Positions 1 to 6,095 of a stretch of DNA of 28,379 nt are shown piece by piece (the first letter of the stretch is position 1; every line of letters starts with the position of its first letter). This stretch comes from a virus. Under the pieces are notes generated by a model, which searched no databases, was not told the DNA's origin, and saw nothing but the letters and a program-made list of their open reading frames with translations. A program made the position numbers and the translations under genes. The DNA is taken from positions 1-28,379 of the IMG/VR virus record IMGVR_UViG_3300044611_001145. One strand, given 5' to 3'.

Positions 1-1
1 A

Positions 2-922
2 TCTACGAACACAATCACGGGAGACAAGTTCCGCGCAACGTCTACCACCGATGCAAGCCTGAGCAGCACAGGTCACGCATTCCAGATTGGCGCGAGCAGC
101 GGTCAAAACCTTCGCATTGACAGCAACGAGATTATGGTGGTGAACAACGGCGGAACAGCAACGCTGCTACTACAAAACGACGGCGGCCTCACGCGCGCAG
201 GCGACGGTTTTGCGGTCACAGGAAACATTGACGCTACAGGGTCAATCGCCTCGGAAGATTTGATTCAGGCTCTCGGTGTGTTTCGCACCATCCAAGCCGC
301 AACGACCGACACCGCATTCACGGCACGAGTAACTTCAGAAGGAACCCCACGATTTGCGATTTTCTGTAACGGAGTGATGGAGTGGGGCGGCGGCGGCACA
401 CGCGACCTGAACCTTTATCGCTCAGGCGCAAATGCCCTAACAACAAGCGGAGAACTAAACATTGGAGGTGGCAACGCCACAATCAGTAGTTCAGGCGCGT
501 TTCTGGGAACAAACATTTCTCTCTCTGGAACAAACGGATTGCGGCACGATGAACCTGCAACCACAACGCAGACAAGCAGCGCCGCAATCTGGGTCACCGT
601 ATCTGGCACGAATCGCCAACTTCGCCGCAACTCATCGTCAGCGCGCTACAAGACAAACATCGTGGACGCAGACGAGGTGGTGCTTGACGCTGCGCGCAAA
701 GTCAAGCCGCGCCACTATGAATCCACGATTAAAGATGAGAACGGCGCAACGCGCCTCGGGTTTATCGCCGAAGAGGTTCACGATGCGGGACTCACTCACG
801 CCGTCGGGTATGATTCCGAAGGAAAACCCGAAACCATTGATTCCGTGGCGTTGATCGCGGCACTATGGCATCGGGTGGATGCGTTGGAATCAAGATTGGC
901 CGAATTGGAGAAAGCAAGATGA
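2..922 (+). CDS. Tail fibre/spike C-terminal part with peptidase S74 chaperone domain (5' partial)
   Basis: The frame is open to the left edge, so the true start lies outside the window; the first internal ATG is at 134. The N-terminal part is rich in Gly, Ser, Thr and Asn, like beta-structured phage fibres. The last ~95 residues are an intramolecular chaperone (peptidase S74) domain: a Ser codon at 638 and a Lys codon at 650 form the S-x3-K arrangement of the auto-cleavage dyad (SARYKTNI), followed by GFIAEEV and a final heptad-like helix (ALWHRVDALESRLAELE) typical of the trimeric coiled coil. In this family the domain trimerises the fibre and is then cut off. The gene lies directly upstream of the lysis cassette, and its stop overlaps the next start (ATGA). 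This is probably the receptor-binding protein; the receptor is unknown. Confidence 0.88.
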   Translation, partial: STNTITGDKFRATSTTDASLSSTGHAFQIGASSGQNLRIDSNEIMVVNNGGTATLLLQNDGGLTRAGDGFAVTGNIDATGSIASEDLIQALGVFRTIQAATTDTAFTARVTSEGTPRFAIFCNGVMEWGGGGTRDLNLYRSGANALTTSGELNIGGGNATISSSGAFLGTNISLSGTNGLRHDEPATTTQTSSAAIWVTVSGTNRQLRRNSSSARYKTNIVDADEVVLDAARKVKPRHYESTIKDENGATRLGFIAEEVHDAGLTHAVGYDSEGKPETIDSVALIAALWHRVDALESRLAELEKAR

Positions 923-1104
923 CCACGAACCAAAATCAAGAAATCTTGAAGCGATTGCAAGGCATTGAACGGGATCTGGCCGAAATCAAACTTGAATTGG
1001 CGGAAACCCGCGGAGCGTATCGGCTCGCCCGTTTCGTCATCGCGCTTTTAGGCGTTTCCGGTTTGGGTGGATTGACGGCGTGGTTCGCGTCACAAGGCAA
1101 ATGA
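919..1104 (+). CDS. Small coiled-coil plus single-TM protein, holin/spanin-like
   Basis: 61 residues, starting at the ATG that overlaps the fibre stop (ATGA). Residues ~1-35 are an amphipathic, charged helix with a heptad pattern (ILKRLQGIERDLAEIKLELAE). Residues ~36-57 form one hydrophobic segment (FVIALLGVSGLGGLTAWF) followed by a short polar tail. The shape resembles XhlA-like haemolysin/holin accessory proteins, which also have a coiled coil followed by one C-terminal membrane anchor. It sits between the fibre and a peptidase that overlaps its stop codon. A role in lysis is inferred from context and topology, not from a diagnostic motif. A start further upstream at 865 is possible but would run inside the fibre gene. 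Confidence 0.6.
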   Translation: MTTNQNQEILKRLQGIERDLAEIKLELAETRGAYRLARFVIALLGVSGLGGLTAWFASQGK

Positions 1105-1676
1105 TGATCAAGGTTCGATCGCAACTTGGGTTGGCGGAGCGTCTGGGTGTAAAAGCCATGGACGACTGCGGTCCGGCATCGTTGGCAACGGCGGCGACGC
1201 ATCTGGGATTGAATACCACGACCAAGCAAGCGCATAAAGCGTGCGAGCAAGCGGGTCGGCGCGACACGCCAACGGGCGCAGAAGGCACGAGTGCGCGACA
1301 AGTTCGCGACGCGGCCAAGATCCTCGGGTTGAAATCGCGGATTGTTTACGATTGGAAGGATGCATCGAATTTGGTCAAGGAAGGCGATGTGTTGATTCTG
1401 AACATCCAAGCATCTCAACGCTCGGTTGCGGATCATCTTCGGTCTGCATGGCAGCGCGCCTACTGGAAGAAGCAGCCGCTTGCAACATACGGTCATTGGG
1501 TCGTGTTGGCATATGACGCGCAGGGGTGGATGTACGCTTGCCCAACAATGAAAGAAGGCAATCCCGGACGGCGACCAACACCCGCCGAAGTCAAAACACT
1601 CCGTGATTCAAAGGGTGACGCGGGATTTCCTACGCCGCCCGCAATGGTCGTGATCTCGGCCGGAAAGATTGGTTGA
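1101..1676 (+). CDS. C39-like cysteine peptidase, probable endolysin
   Basis: 191 residues from the ATG overlapping the preceding stop (ATGATG). Near the N-terminus, MDDCGPASLATAATHLG (Cys23) matches the catalytic-Cys segment of papain-fold C39-like peptidases. GHWVVLAYD supplies the expected His132 and a following Asp139. No separate cell-wall-binding domain is visible. The gene lies between a small coiled-coil membrane protein and an LLH-type holin, which is where an endolysin sits in many siphophages, so a peptide-bond-cutting lysin is the best reading. An alternative is a C39-like protease acting on a tail protein. There is no signal peptide, so export would depend on the holin. Confidence 0.65.
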   Translation: MMIKVRSQLGLAERLGVKAMDDCGPASLATAATHLGLNTTTKQAHKACEQAGRRDTPTGAEGTSARQVRDAAKILGLKSRIVYDWKDASNLVKEGDVLILNIQASQRSVADHLRSAWQRAYWKKQPLATYGHWVVLAYDAQGWMYACPTMKEGNPGRRPTPAEVKTLRDSKGDAGFPTPPAMVVISAGKIG

Positions 1677-1677
1677 C

Positions 1678-2019
1678 ATGACATTTGATCCATTCGCGTC
1701 CGAACTTGCAACGGCGATCATTGTTGCGCTTGTCCCCGTGGTCATCGGCGGTCTGGGCTATCTCGCCCGCGCCGCCGTCGGATACCTCCGCGCACGGGTA
1801 TCCGCCGAGCATTTCACGATGGTCGAGCAGATCGCCGCGTCGGTCGTTGCGGGGATCGAGATGACGCTCCGCGGCAAGACGGGCGAAGACAAGCGCGCCG
1901 CCGCGCTCGCGCTCGTTCGGTCTGAATGTGCCAAGCGTGGGATCGTCCTTGATGAAGCCCAGATCGTGACCGCCATTGAAGCCGCCGTCTATCGGGAGCG
2001 CATCGCCGCGTCCAAGTAG
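1678..2019 (+). CDS. Holin, LLH-like (holin superfamily 6)
   Basis: 113 residues. The ATG at 1678 is preferred over an in-frame TTG at 1669 because GGAAAG at 1661-1666 is correctly spaced only for the ATG. Residues ~8-35 are a single hydrophobic segment (ATAIIVALVPVVIGGLGYLA). The rest is an Ala-rich amphipathic helix region with the pattern of LLH holins (MVEQIAASVVAGIEM, then EDKRAAALALVRSE, then AIEAAVY). Such proteins accumulate in the inner membrane and time lysis. It starts two bases after the peptidase stop, giving a compact lysis cassette. No second holin with more membrane spans is visible. Confidence 0.75.
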   Translation: MTFDPFASELATAIIVALVPVVIGGLGYLARAAVGYLRARVSAEHFTMVEQIAASVVAGIEMTLRGKTGEDKRAAALALVRSECAKRGIVLDEAQIVTAIEAAVYRERIAASK

Positions 2020-2089
2020 ACGCGCACCCCGTGTTGAGGTATTGTCACGGGAGCGACGCGTAGCCCGTCGCACAATTGGAGGTCAAAGG

Positions 2090-2350
2090 GTGTCAAAACT
2101 TGAAGCGGCTCTGGCCGCGATTGCGCCGAGGCGCAAAGGTCCGGCGTGTTCGGTCAAACAGTTGGTTGAACAATTGGAACCGTCCGAACGCACCGCGTTG
2201 GAATCTGCAATCAATGGAACGGACGAAAATCGTCCGACCGGGAAAGCACTATCCATCGCGATCGAATCCGCGTATGGCGCGCAGATCCATCGCGCATCCA
2301 TCGAGCGTCACCGCCGCGGTGATTGCCTATGTTCACGGGAGGCGAAATGA
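2090..2350 (+). CDS. Small basic HTH-like DNA-binding protein
   Basis: 86 residues. The GTG at 2090 is chosen because TTGGAGG (2076-2082) precedes it with normal spacing; longer readings from 1976 would overlap the holin. The C-terminal half (KALSIAIESAYGAQIHRASIERHRRGDCLC) looks like a helix-turn-helix with a terminal HRRGxCxC motif. Short phage proteins with this ending often precede phosphoesterase or packaging genes; DNA binding is inferred. The stop overlaps the start of the phosphoesterase gene (ATGA), so the two are translationally coupled. The 70 bases before it (2020-2089) contain TATTGT at 2040 but no convincing -35 box. Confidence 0.6.
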   Translation: MSKLEAALAAIAPRRKGPACSVKQLVEQLEPSERTALESAINGTDENRPTGKALSIAIESAYGAQIHRASIERHRRGDCLCSREAK

Positions 2351-3393
2351 CCAAGTTTGATGACGCGTTGGAAGACGCGAAATTGGTTGATCAATTGTCC
2401 GATCTAAAATCCGCGCACACGCGTGTGTTGCGCCAACTGGAAAAATCCAAACGGTCGCAAGACGAATTGGTGGAAGCCGTCTATCAAGCGGCGAAGGATG
2501 CCGCGATGGGAATGAACATCACGCCCGTCCCAGCACCGAAACCGGACAAGCGAAAACTCGCGCCAGAAGCGGCCATCTTGATGCTCGCCGATTGGCAAGT
2601 GGGGAAAGTGACCCCGACATATTCGTCCGATGTTGCCGCCGAACGCGTCAAGATCTTGGCGAAGAAAGTTCAAAAGTTGGTGGCGATCCAACGAGCGGAT
2701 CATCCCGTTCGCGAATTGCACATTTTTTTGCTGGGAGATCTGGTCGAAGGCGAAGACATCTTCCCTGGGCAAGCGCATTTGATTGATGGCGGATTGTATT
2801 CGCAAATCTTCCAGACGGCAGAAATGCTCGCGGGGTTGGTGCGAACGCTGGCCGCAGAATTTGAAACGGTCAATGTCGTTGGTGTCATCGGCAATCATGG
2901 GCGAATGGGGCGGTTCGGTTCCGTTCGACCTGAAAGCAATGCCGATGCCATCGCATACCGGACGGCATCAATGATCGTGGCGAACGAGCCGCGAATCAAA
3001 TGGAAGGAAACCTTCACCAAGGGCGAGCGCCATTGGCACGAATACGTGAATGTCCTCGGTCGTAAGTGGCTGCTATTCCACGGCGAGCAATTGAAGGGCG
3101 GGTCGTTTGGGTTTCCGTGGTATTCGCTCGCCAAGCGTTTGTCGGGATGGGCGTTGGCATTGGATGGCGGGAAACCCGACTATGCAGCCTTCGGCCATTG
3201 GCACACGCCCGTTCGGGTCGTTGCCGCGGACGGACGGATCACCGCATTCGGTTGCGGTTCCATTGAATCCTCGAACACCTACGCGCAAGAATGGGTTGCC
3301 GCGTCCGGCGAACCCGCGCAATGGTTGTTGTTCCAAACGCCATCGGGTTTGTCTGCGGAGTACTTGATCCGTTTAGAAGATCCGACCAAGTAA
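2347..3393 (+). CDS. Calcineurin-like metallophosphoesterase
   Basis: 348 residues, from an ATG with GGGAGG at 2337-2342 overlapping the previous stop. Residues 1-50 are a charged coiled-coil-like helix. The phosphoesterase domain follows, with ADWQVGK (~81-87, at the first metal motif, lacking the usual DxH His), LLGDLVEG (GD at 130-131), VIGNHGRMGR (GNH at 182-184) and FGHWHTP (His284, His286), the metal-ligand series of the calcineurin/Mre11-type superfamily. The substrate is unknown; phage members are thought to act on nucleic acid or nucleotides. It is the last gene before a hairpin-rich intergenic region and so ends the late transcription unit. Confidence 0.85.
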   Translation: MTKFDDALEDAKLVDQLSDLKSAHTRVLRQLEKSKRSQDELVEAVYQAAKDAAMGMNITPVPAPKPDKRKLAPEAAILMLADWQVGKVTPTYSSDVAAERVKILAKKVQKLVAIQRADHPVRELHIFLLGDLVEGEDIFPGQAHLIDGGLYSQIFQTAEMLAGLVRTLAAEFETVNVVGVIGNHGRMGRFGSVRPESNADAIAYRTASMIVANEPRIKWKETFTKGERHWHEYVNVLGRKWLLFHGEQLKGGSFGFPWYSLAKRLSGWALALDGGKPDYAAFGHWHTPVRVVAADGRITAFGCGSIESSNTYAQEWVAASGEPAQWLLFQTPSGLSAEYLIRLEDPTK

Positions 3394-3404
3394 ACTTTGC
3401 AATC

Positions 3405-3433
3405 TGCCGCTGGGGTGCCTCCCCCCAGCGGCA
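3405..3433 (+). terminator. Perfect 11-bp hairpin after the phosphoesterase gene
   Basis: TGCCGCTGGGG (3405-3415) and CCCCAGCGGCA (3423-3433) pair perfectly across a 7-base loop, starting 11 bases after the stop codon. There is no T-run downstream, so it is a non-canonical or bidirectional terminator candidate. Two weaker GC hairpins follow at 3465-3480 and 3480-3499. Confidence 0.5.
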
Positions 3434-3722
3434 ACCCATCATCAAAATCTGCGACCTCGCGCTGCGGGGCGTTTTCCCCGTGGGGTCATATCACCCCACC
3501 CCACCAATAAACGCGCCCCAGAAGCCCGCAAAAGGGCAAATGCGGGGATTTAGCGTCAGCCGCTCGGAGCCTAGCGTTTAGCGTTTCCCGCCCGTATTCA
3601 CCCCGATCACGGGGGGTCGCTGCTCTGGCAGCCGTTTCAGACGGGCTGGGCTGGCATCGGGTTTTGTCAAGCGCGAGGGGCGCGGCCGGAAATGGGGGTG
3701 GCGGTCAAACTCGTCACGGGAT

Positions 3723-3807
3723 GAGCAACTGCCGTTTTCGGGGGTTACTTCGAGCATCTGCCATCGGCGGTGAGTAACTGCCGTTTTCGGCGGTTACTCC
3801 AAGCATC
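3723..3807. repeat. Two-copy 36-base direct repeat, each copy an inverted repeat
   Basis: Copies at 3723-3758 and 3772-3807 differ at four positions (32/36 identical) with a 13-base spacer. Copy 2 folds as GAGTAAC / GTTACTC around GCCG-TTTT-CGGC, a 12-pair stem with one T-G wobble and a TTTT loop. Copy 1 keeps the loop but has imperfect arms. The form fits a paired protein-binding site or two structured RNA elements. Confidence 0.75.
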
Positions 3808-3881
3808 GGTGATTTTGTCAGCATCGGGTCACGGGGGCGACCCCGCTCCGCCCGACCGACCCCCCCAATCTGGAACACCCC

Positions 3882-3910
3882 TTGCATCCCCTATGGGACG
3901 GGCGTACCAT
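3882..3910 (+). promoter_or_regulatory. Promoter for the early block
   Basis: -35 TTGCAT (3882-3887), 17-base spacer, -10 TACCAT (3905-3910). Transcription would start near 3917, just before a perfect hairpin ACGGGG-GACTT-CCCCGT (3919-3935), and run into the gene at 3959 with its strong ribosome-binding site. Confidence 0.5.
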
Positions 3911-3958
3911 TGGGGCAGACGGGGGACTTCCCCGTGATCAAAGCATTGGAGGTACACG

Positions 3959-4384
3959 ATGGCACGGACGGCCAAAACGGTGGAACACAAGGTGACCCGC
4001 GAAATGTCCCAGACGATCACCGGCGAAATCAAAACCGCCGTGGATTCGATCTTGGCGAAGCACGGGTTGGTTGCGGGCAAAATGGCAACGGGGTTCGGTG
4101 AATTCTACGATTTCAAAATCACCGCCTACGCCAATGAAACGGGTCGCAACGGGGTCAATCTGGCGGCAAAAGAAGCATTGCTTTTCCCCGCGTTCGGCGC
4201 AATGCACGGTCTGACCACCGATGACCTTGGTTTGGAATTCAATCACGCGGGTCAACGATGGGTGTTGGTCGGGGCGAAAAACTCCGCCAAATTGCCAATC
4301 GTTGCCCGCAAACTTTCGGACGGTCGGTTGTATTCAATGCCAGAATCCCCGTTCGTGATCGCGGCGATCAAGGCGGCACGATAA
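3959..4384 (+). CDS. Conserved phage protein of unknown function
   Basis: 141 residues. The ATG is preceded by GGAGG at 3948-3952 with 6-base spacing, one of the best ribosome-binding sites in the window. The N-terminal half is helical and charged. The C-terminal half, with GLTTDDLGLEF, GQRWVLVGAKNSAKLPIVARKLSDGRLYSMP, resembles a small beta domain common in short phage and plasmid proteins with the pattern GLxxDDLGxEF..GxRYxIVGLKxxAxKxPIxA. No function is known to me. It is the first gene of the early operon, behind a promoter and a leader hairpin, and overlaps the next gene by one base (TAATG). First position suggests an early, perhaps host-directed role, which is inference only. Confidence 0.75.
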   Translation: MARTAKTVEHKVTREMSQTITGEIKTAVDSILAKHGLVAGKMATGFGEFYDFKITAYANETGRNGVNLAAKEALLFPAFGAMHGLTTDDLGLEFNHAGQRWVLVGAKNSAKLPIVARKLSDGRLYSMPESPFVIAAIKAAR

Positions 4385-4605
4385 TGGCGCACCGATTCAC
4401 GGTCATCATTGAGGTTGAATTGGAACGCACCGAAGGCAAATTTGCATCCCGTGACGAGATGGCGGAAGCCATCCAAGAAGCGTTCGCGGGCGCGTGCGAA
4501 GGGGAATCGCTTTCGGGTCTGGGTGCAGACGGGCGAAGCGACTATGAAATCATTTCGTCCGTGGTCGTGGAGGTCGCAGACGAACCAACCAAAAAGGGGG
4601 CGTGA
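4384..4605 (+). CDS. Small protein of unknown function
   Basis: 73 residues from the ATG in TAATG, overlapping the preceding stop by one base. It has a compact beta-helix-beta look: FTVIIEVELER, then EMAEAIQEAFAGACEG, then YEIISSVVVEVADE. No catalytic motif, membrane segment or metal site is seen. Upstream in-frame extension is possible but would lie inside the previous gene. Coupled translation with both neighbours makes it a convincing gene of the early operon; the function is not recognisable. Confidence 0.65.
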   Translation: MAHRFTVIIEVELERTEGKFASRDEMAEAIQEAFAGACEGESLSGLGADGRSDYEIISSVVVEVADEPTKKGA

Positions 4606-5093
4606 TGAACAAGGCGGAACACTTCCCGAAGGGGGCAATCGTTTCCCGCAATGTCACCGATGCGAACGGTGACCCATTGGATCGCGTGCAATATGGGCGG
4701 GTCATTCGGGTCACCGAACACGACCGCGTTCACATGTGGTGCGTGTATGAGGTGGACTTCGCCGCGGTCGAGGATTTGAAAATTCCGGCCGCGGTTGAAG
4801 AAATCTACCAGCCAGAATTGCGATGGGAGGACGAACCCGAAGCGTTCTATTGGGACGGCGTTGCCCACGAAACGCTTCATTGCGTTTGCGGCACGCCGCA
4901 CCCAGAGCAGATCTTTGACGATGCGTTCCCGTCGCGGGTCATCCGCCGATGCGGTCAATGCGGTGCGGTCGCGGATCTGAACGAATCCACGGGCGCGTGG
5001 CTCGTCCGAACCGAACCGAAATTGCACGCCGCAATGTCGTGCGAATTCTGCGCGGGGATTATGGCGAACGGGGCGGTGACCACCAATGCGTGA
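4605..5093 (+). CDS. Zinc-ribbon-like protein of unknown function
   Basis: 162 residues. The ATG at 4605 (TGATG overlap) is preferred over GTG 4602 because AAAAAGGGGG at 4591-4600 is better spaced for it. The N-terminal ~75 residues look like a small beta-barrel (GAIVSRNVTDANGDPLDRVQ, then GRVIRVTEHDRVHMWCVYEVDF). The C-terminal half has Cys pairs CVCG, CGQCG and CEFC, suggesting a zinc ribbon that may bind nucleic acid or protein. It is one of several Cys-rich small proteins in this block. Function unknown. Confidence 0.7.
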   Translation: MNKAEHFPKGAIVSRNVTDANGDPLDRVQYGRVIRVTEHDRVHMWCVYEVDFAAVEDLKIPAAVEEIYQPELRWEDEPEAFYWDGVAHETLHCVCGTPHPEQIFDDAFPSRVIRRCGQCGAVADLNESTGAWLVRTEPKLHAAMSCEFCAGIMANGAVTTNA

Positions 5094-5325
5094 ATTGATG
5101 TTCGTCCCACACACCGCGCTGTTGCCCGATGGGTTCACCGATCTTTTGAACGAATGTTCAATGACCGAAGAAGTTGCGCCCAACATCGCGATGGCACTCG
5201 CTCCATCGGGCAAATGGATCGTGTGCTTCAACGATGGGGAGTGCATCCGCGTATACGGCGCGGGGCGGCGGAAGCCGACCCCTCGCCAGATCGCGCGGCA
5301 TATTGCGAAGGAGGTTTTGTCGTGA
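5086..5325 (+). CDS. Small protein of unknown function
   Basis: 79 residues from an ATG 8 bases inside the previous gene. Residues 33-60 look like a two-strand beta unit (MALAPSGKWIVCFNDGECIRVYGAG), followed by a basic helix, RRKPTPRQIARHIAKEVL, which could contact nucleic acid. No known family is recognised. It ends in GTGA, overlapping the next gene. Confidence 0.6.
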   Translation: MRELMFVPHTALLPDGFTDLLNECSMTEEVAPNIAMALAPSGKWIVCFNDGECIRVYGAGRRKPTPRQIARHIAKEVLS

Positions 5326-5480
5326 AAACCGAACCATTGATGGATTGGGGCGATGCAGACGAACACGGTGAATGCTCCGTGTGCGGCCAACATCGCGAAA
5401 AGATCAATTCCGGCGAACTAAAACCGTGCTATGCGTGGGAACGCATCGCGGAAAAAGAAACGGAGGACGGCAATGAATGA
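5322..5480 (+). CDS. Small CxxC protein of unknown function
   Basis: 52 residues. The GTG at 5322 has AAGGAGG at 5308-5314 seven bases upstream, a strong start signal, and overlaps the preceding stop (GTGA). The sequence has one CSVCG knuckle and a later Cys (KPCYAWERIAEKE), so it may hold half a zinc site or bind metal as a dimer. It is acidic overall. Function unknown; it belongs to the tightly packed run of small early genes. Confidence 0.6.
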   Translation: MKTEPLMDWGDADEHGECSVCGQHREKINSGELKPCYAWERIAEKETEDGNE

Positions 5481-5568
5481 GATTCGAACAATGATTTTGG
5501 ACGCGTTGGCGTTGGTGACATTCATCGCGGCGATGGTGTTGCTGCTTGCGATGGGGGCAATGCGATGA
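5473..5568 (+). CDS. 31-residue single-TM peptide
   Basis: ATG at 5473 with CGGAGGACGG (5461-5470) just upstream and ATGA-type overlaps on both sides: it starts inside the previous gene and its stop overlaps the next ATG. The product is MNEIRTM followed by a continuous hydrophobic stretch (ILDALALVTFIAAMVLLLAM) and a short end. A single membrane helix with a short cytoplasmic head is likely. Its small size leaves doubt, but the ribosome-binding site and exact coupling argue for real translation. Confidence 0.55.
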   Translation: MNEIRTMILDALALVTFIAAMVLLLAMGAMR

Positions 5569-6095
5569 TCGCCGTGACATACCCGTCGCTGTTCAAAACC
5601 GTCCCCGACCGTCGCGTGGAATCCTGGGGATCGCTGGTTGATTTGCTTTCCACGCATCGCGAAAACGCAGACAAGGAACGCGCTCCAATGTGGTCGCCCG
5701 TGACCCTTGCCGATGGCGGGAAGCGATGCAATGCGGCGGTGATCGCGGTCAACGCGATGGTCGTTGATGTGGACGGCGGCACGGCGTTCGAGGTGGCGAA
5801 GGAGCGCGTCGCGGGGCGTGATTGGGTGGCGTATTCCACGCACTCCCACACGCCAGAAAATCCGCGGTTCCACCTCGTCGTTCGTCTGGATGAACCGATT
5901 TCCGGCGAACGATGGGCGAAGGAATATGACCGCATCCGTGGCGAAATCGGGTGCGGGGATGTGTTGCGCGCCCCGTGCCACTCGTATTTTCTGCCGCAAC
6001 ACCGTCCGCAATCCGAATGGTTTGTGGAGGTTGGGGGCGTAAGCCGCCATGAGGGGCGGGGCAATATTGATTTCGGTTGGGCGGTGTCCCGATGA
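5565..6095 (+). CDS. Primase-polymerase-like (AEP/RepB-like) domain protein
   Basis: 176 residues from the ATG overlapping the preceding stop. The central part carries VVDVDGG (66-72) and AYSTHSHTPENPRFHLVV (~89-106), the pattern seen in N-terminal primase-polymerase domains of phage and plasmid replication proteins: acidic residues on a strand, then an STHSHTxxxPRFR/H strand. It ends after a segment resembling RAPCHSYFLPQHRP. In many relatives this domain is fused to a D5-type helicase of 500 or more residues; here it stands alone. Priming activity is inferred, and it may be a reduced form working with host helicase. Its stop overlaps the methyltransferase start. Confidence 0.6.
   Translation: MIAVTYPSLFKTVPDRRVESWGSLVDLLSTHRENADKERAPMWSPVTLADGGKRCNAAVIAVNAMVVDVDGGTAFEVAKERVAGRDWVAYSTHSHTPENPRFHLVVRLDEPISGERWAKEYDRIRGEIGCGDVLRAPCHSYFLPQHRPQSEWFVEVGGVSRHEGRGNIDFGWAVSR

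Larger units (their letters stand above)
3394..3881. other. Hairpin-rich non-coding region
   Basis: No credible gene: no ORF with a ribosome-binding site or protein-like composition in either direction. It holds many short GC hairpins: CGGGG/CCCCG at 3465-3480, GTGGGGT/ACCCCAC at 3480-3499, CCCCG-ATCA-CGGGG at 3601-3614 and CGGGG-GCGA-CCCCG at 3832-3845 (a GNRA-type tetraloop). TAGCGT occurs three times at 3551, 3572 and 3579. A two-copy 36-base repeat is listed separately. The region separates the late (tail/lysis) genes from the early block, so it may combine termination, regulation and possibly replication signals. Confidence 0.7.

Noticed and set aside
3291-3581. ORF of 96 codons running into the intergenic region after the phosphoesterase
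   Set aside because: It starts inside the phosphoesterase gene without a ribosome-binding site, runs through the hairpins, and its product has no protein-like pattern.
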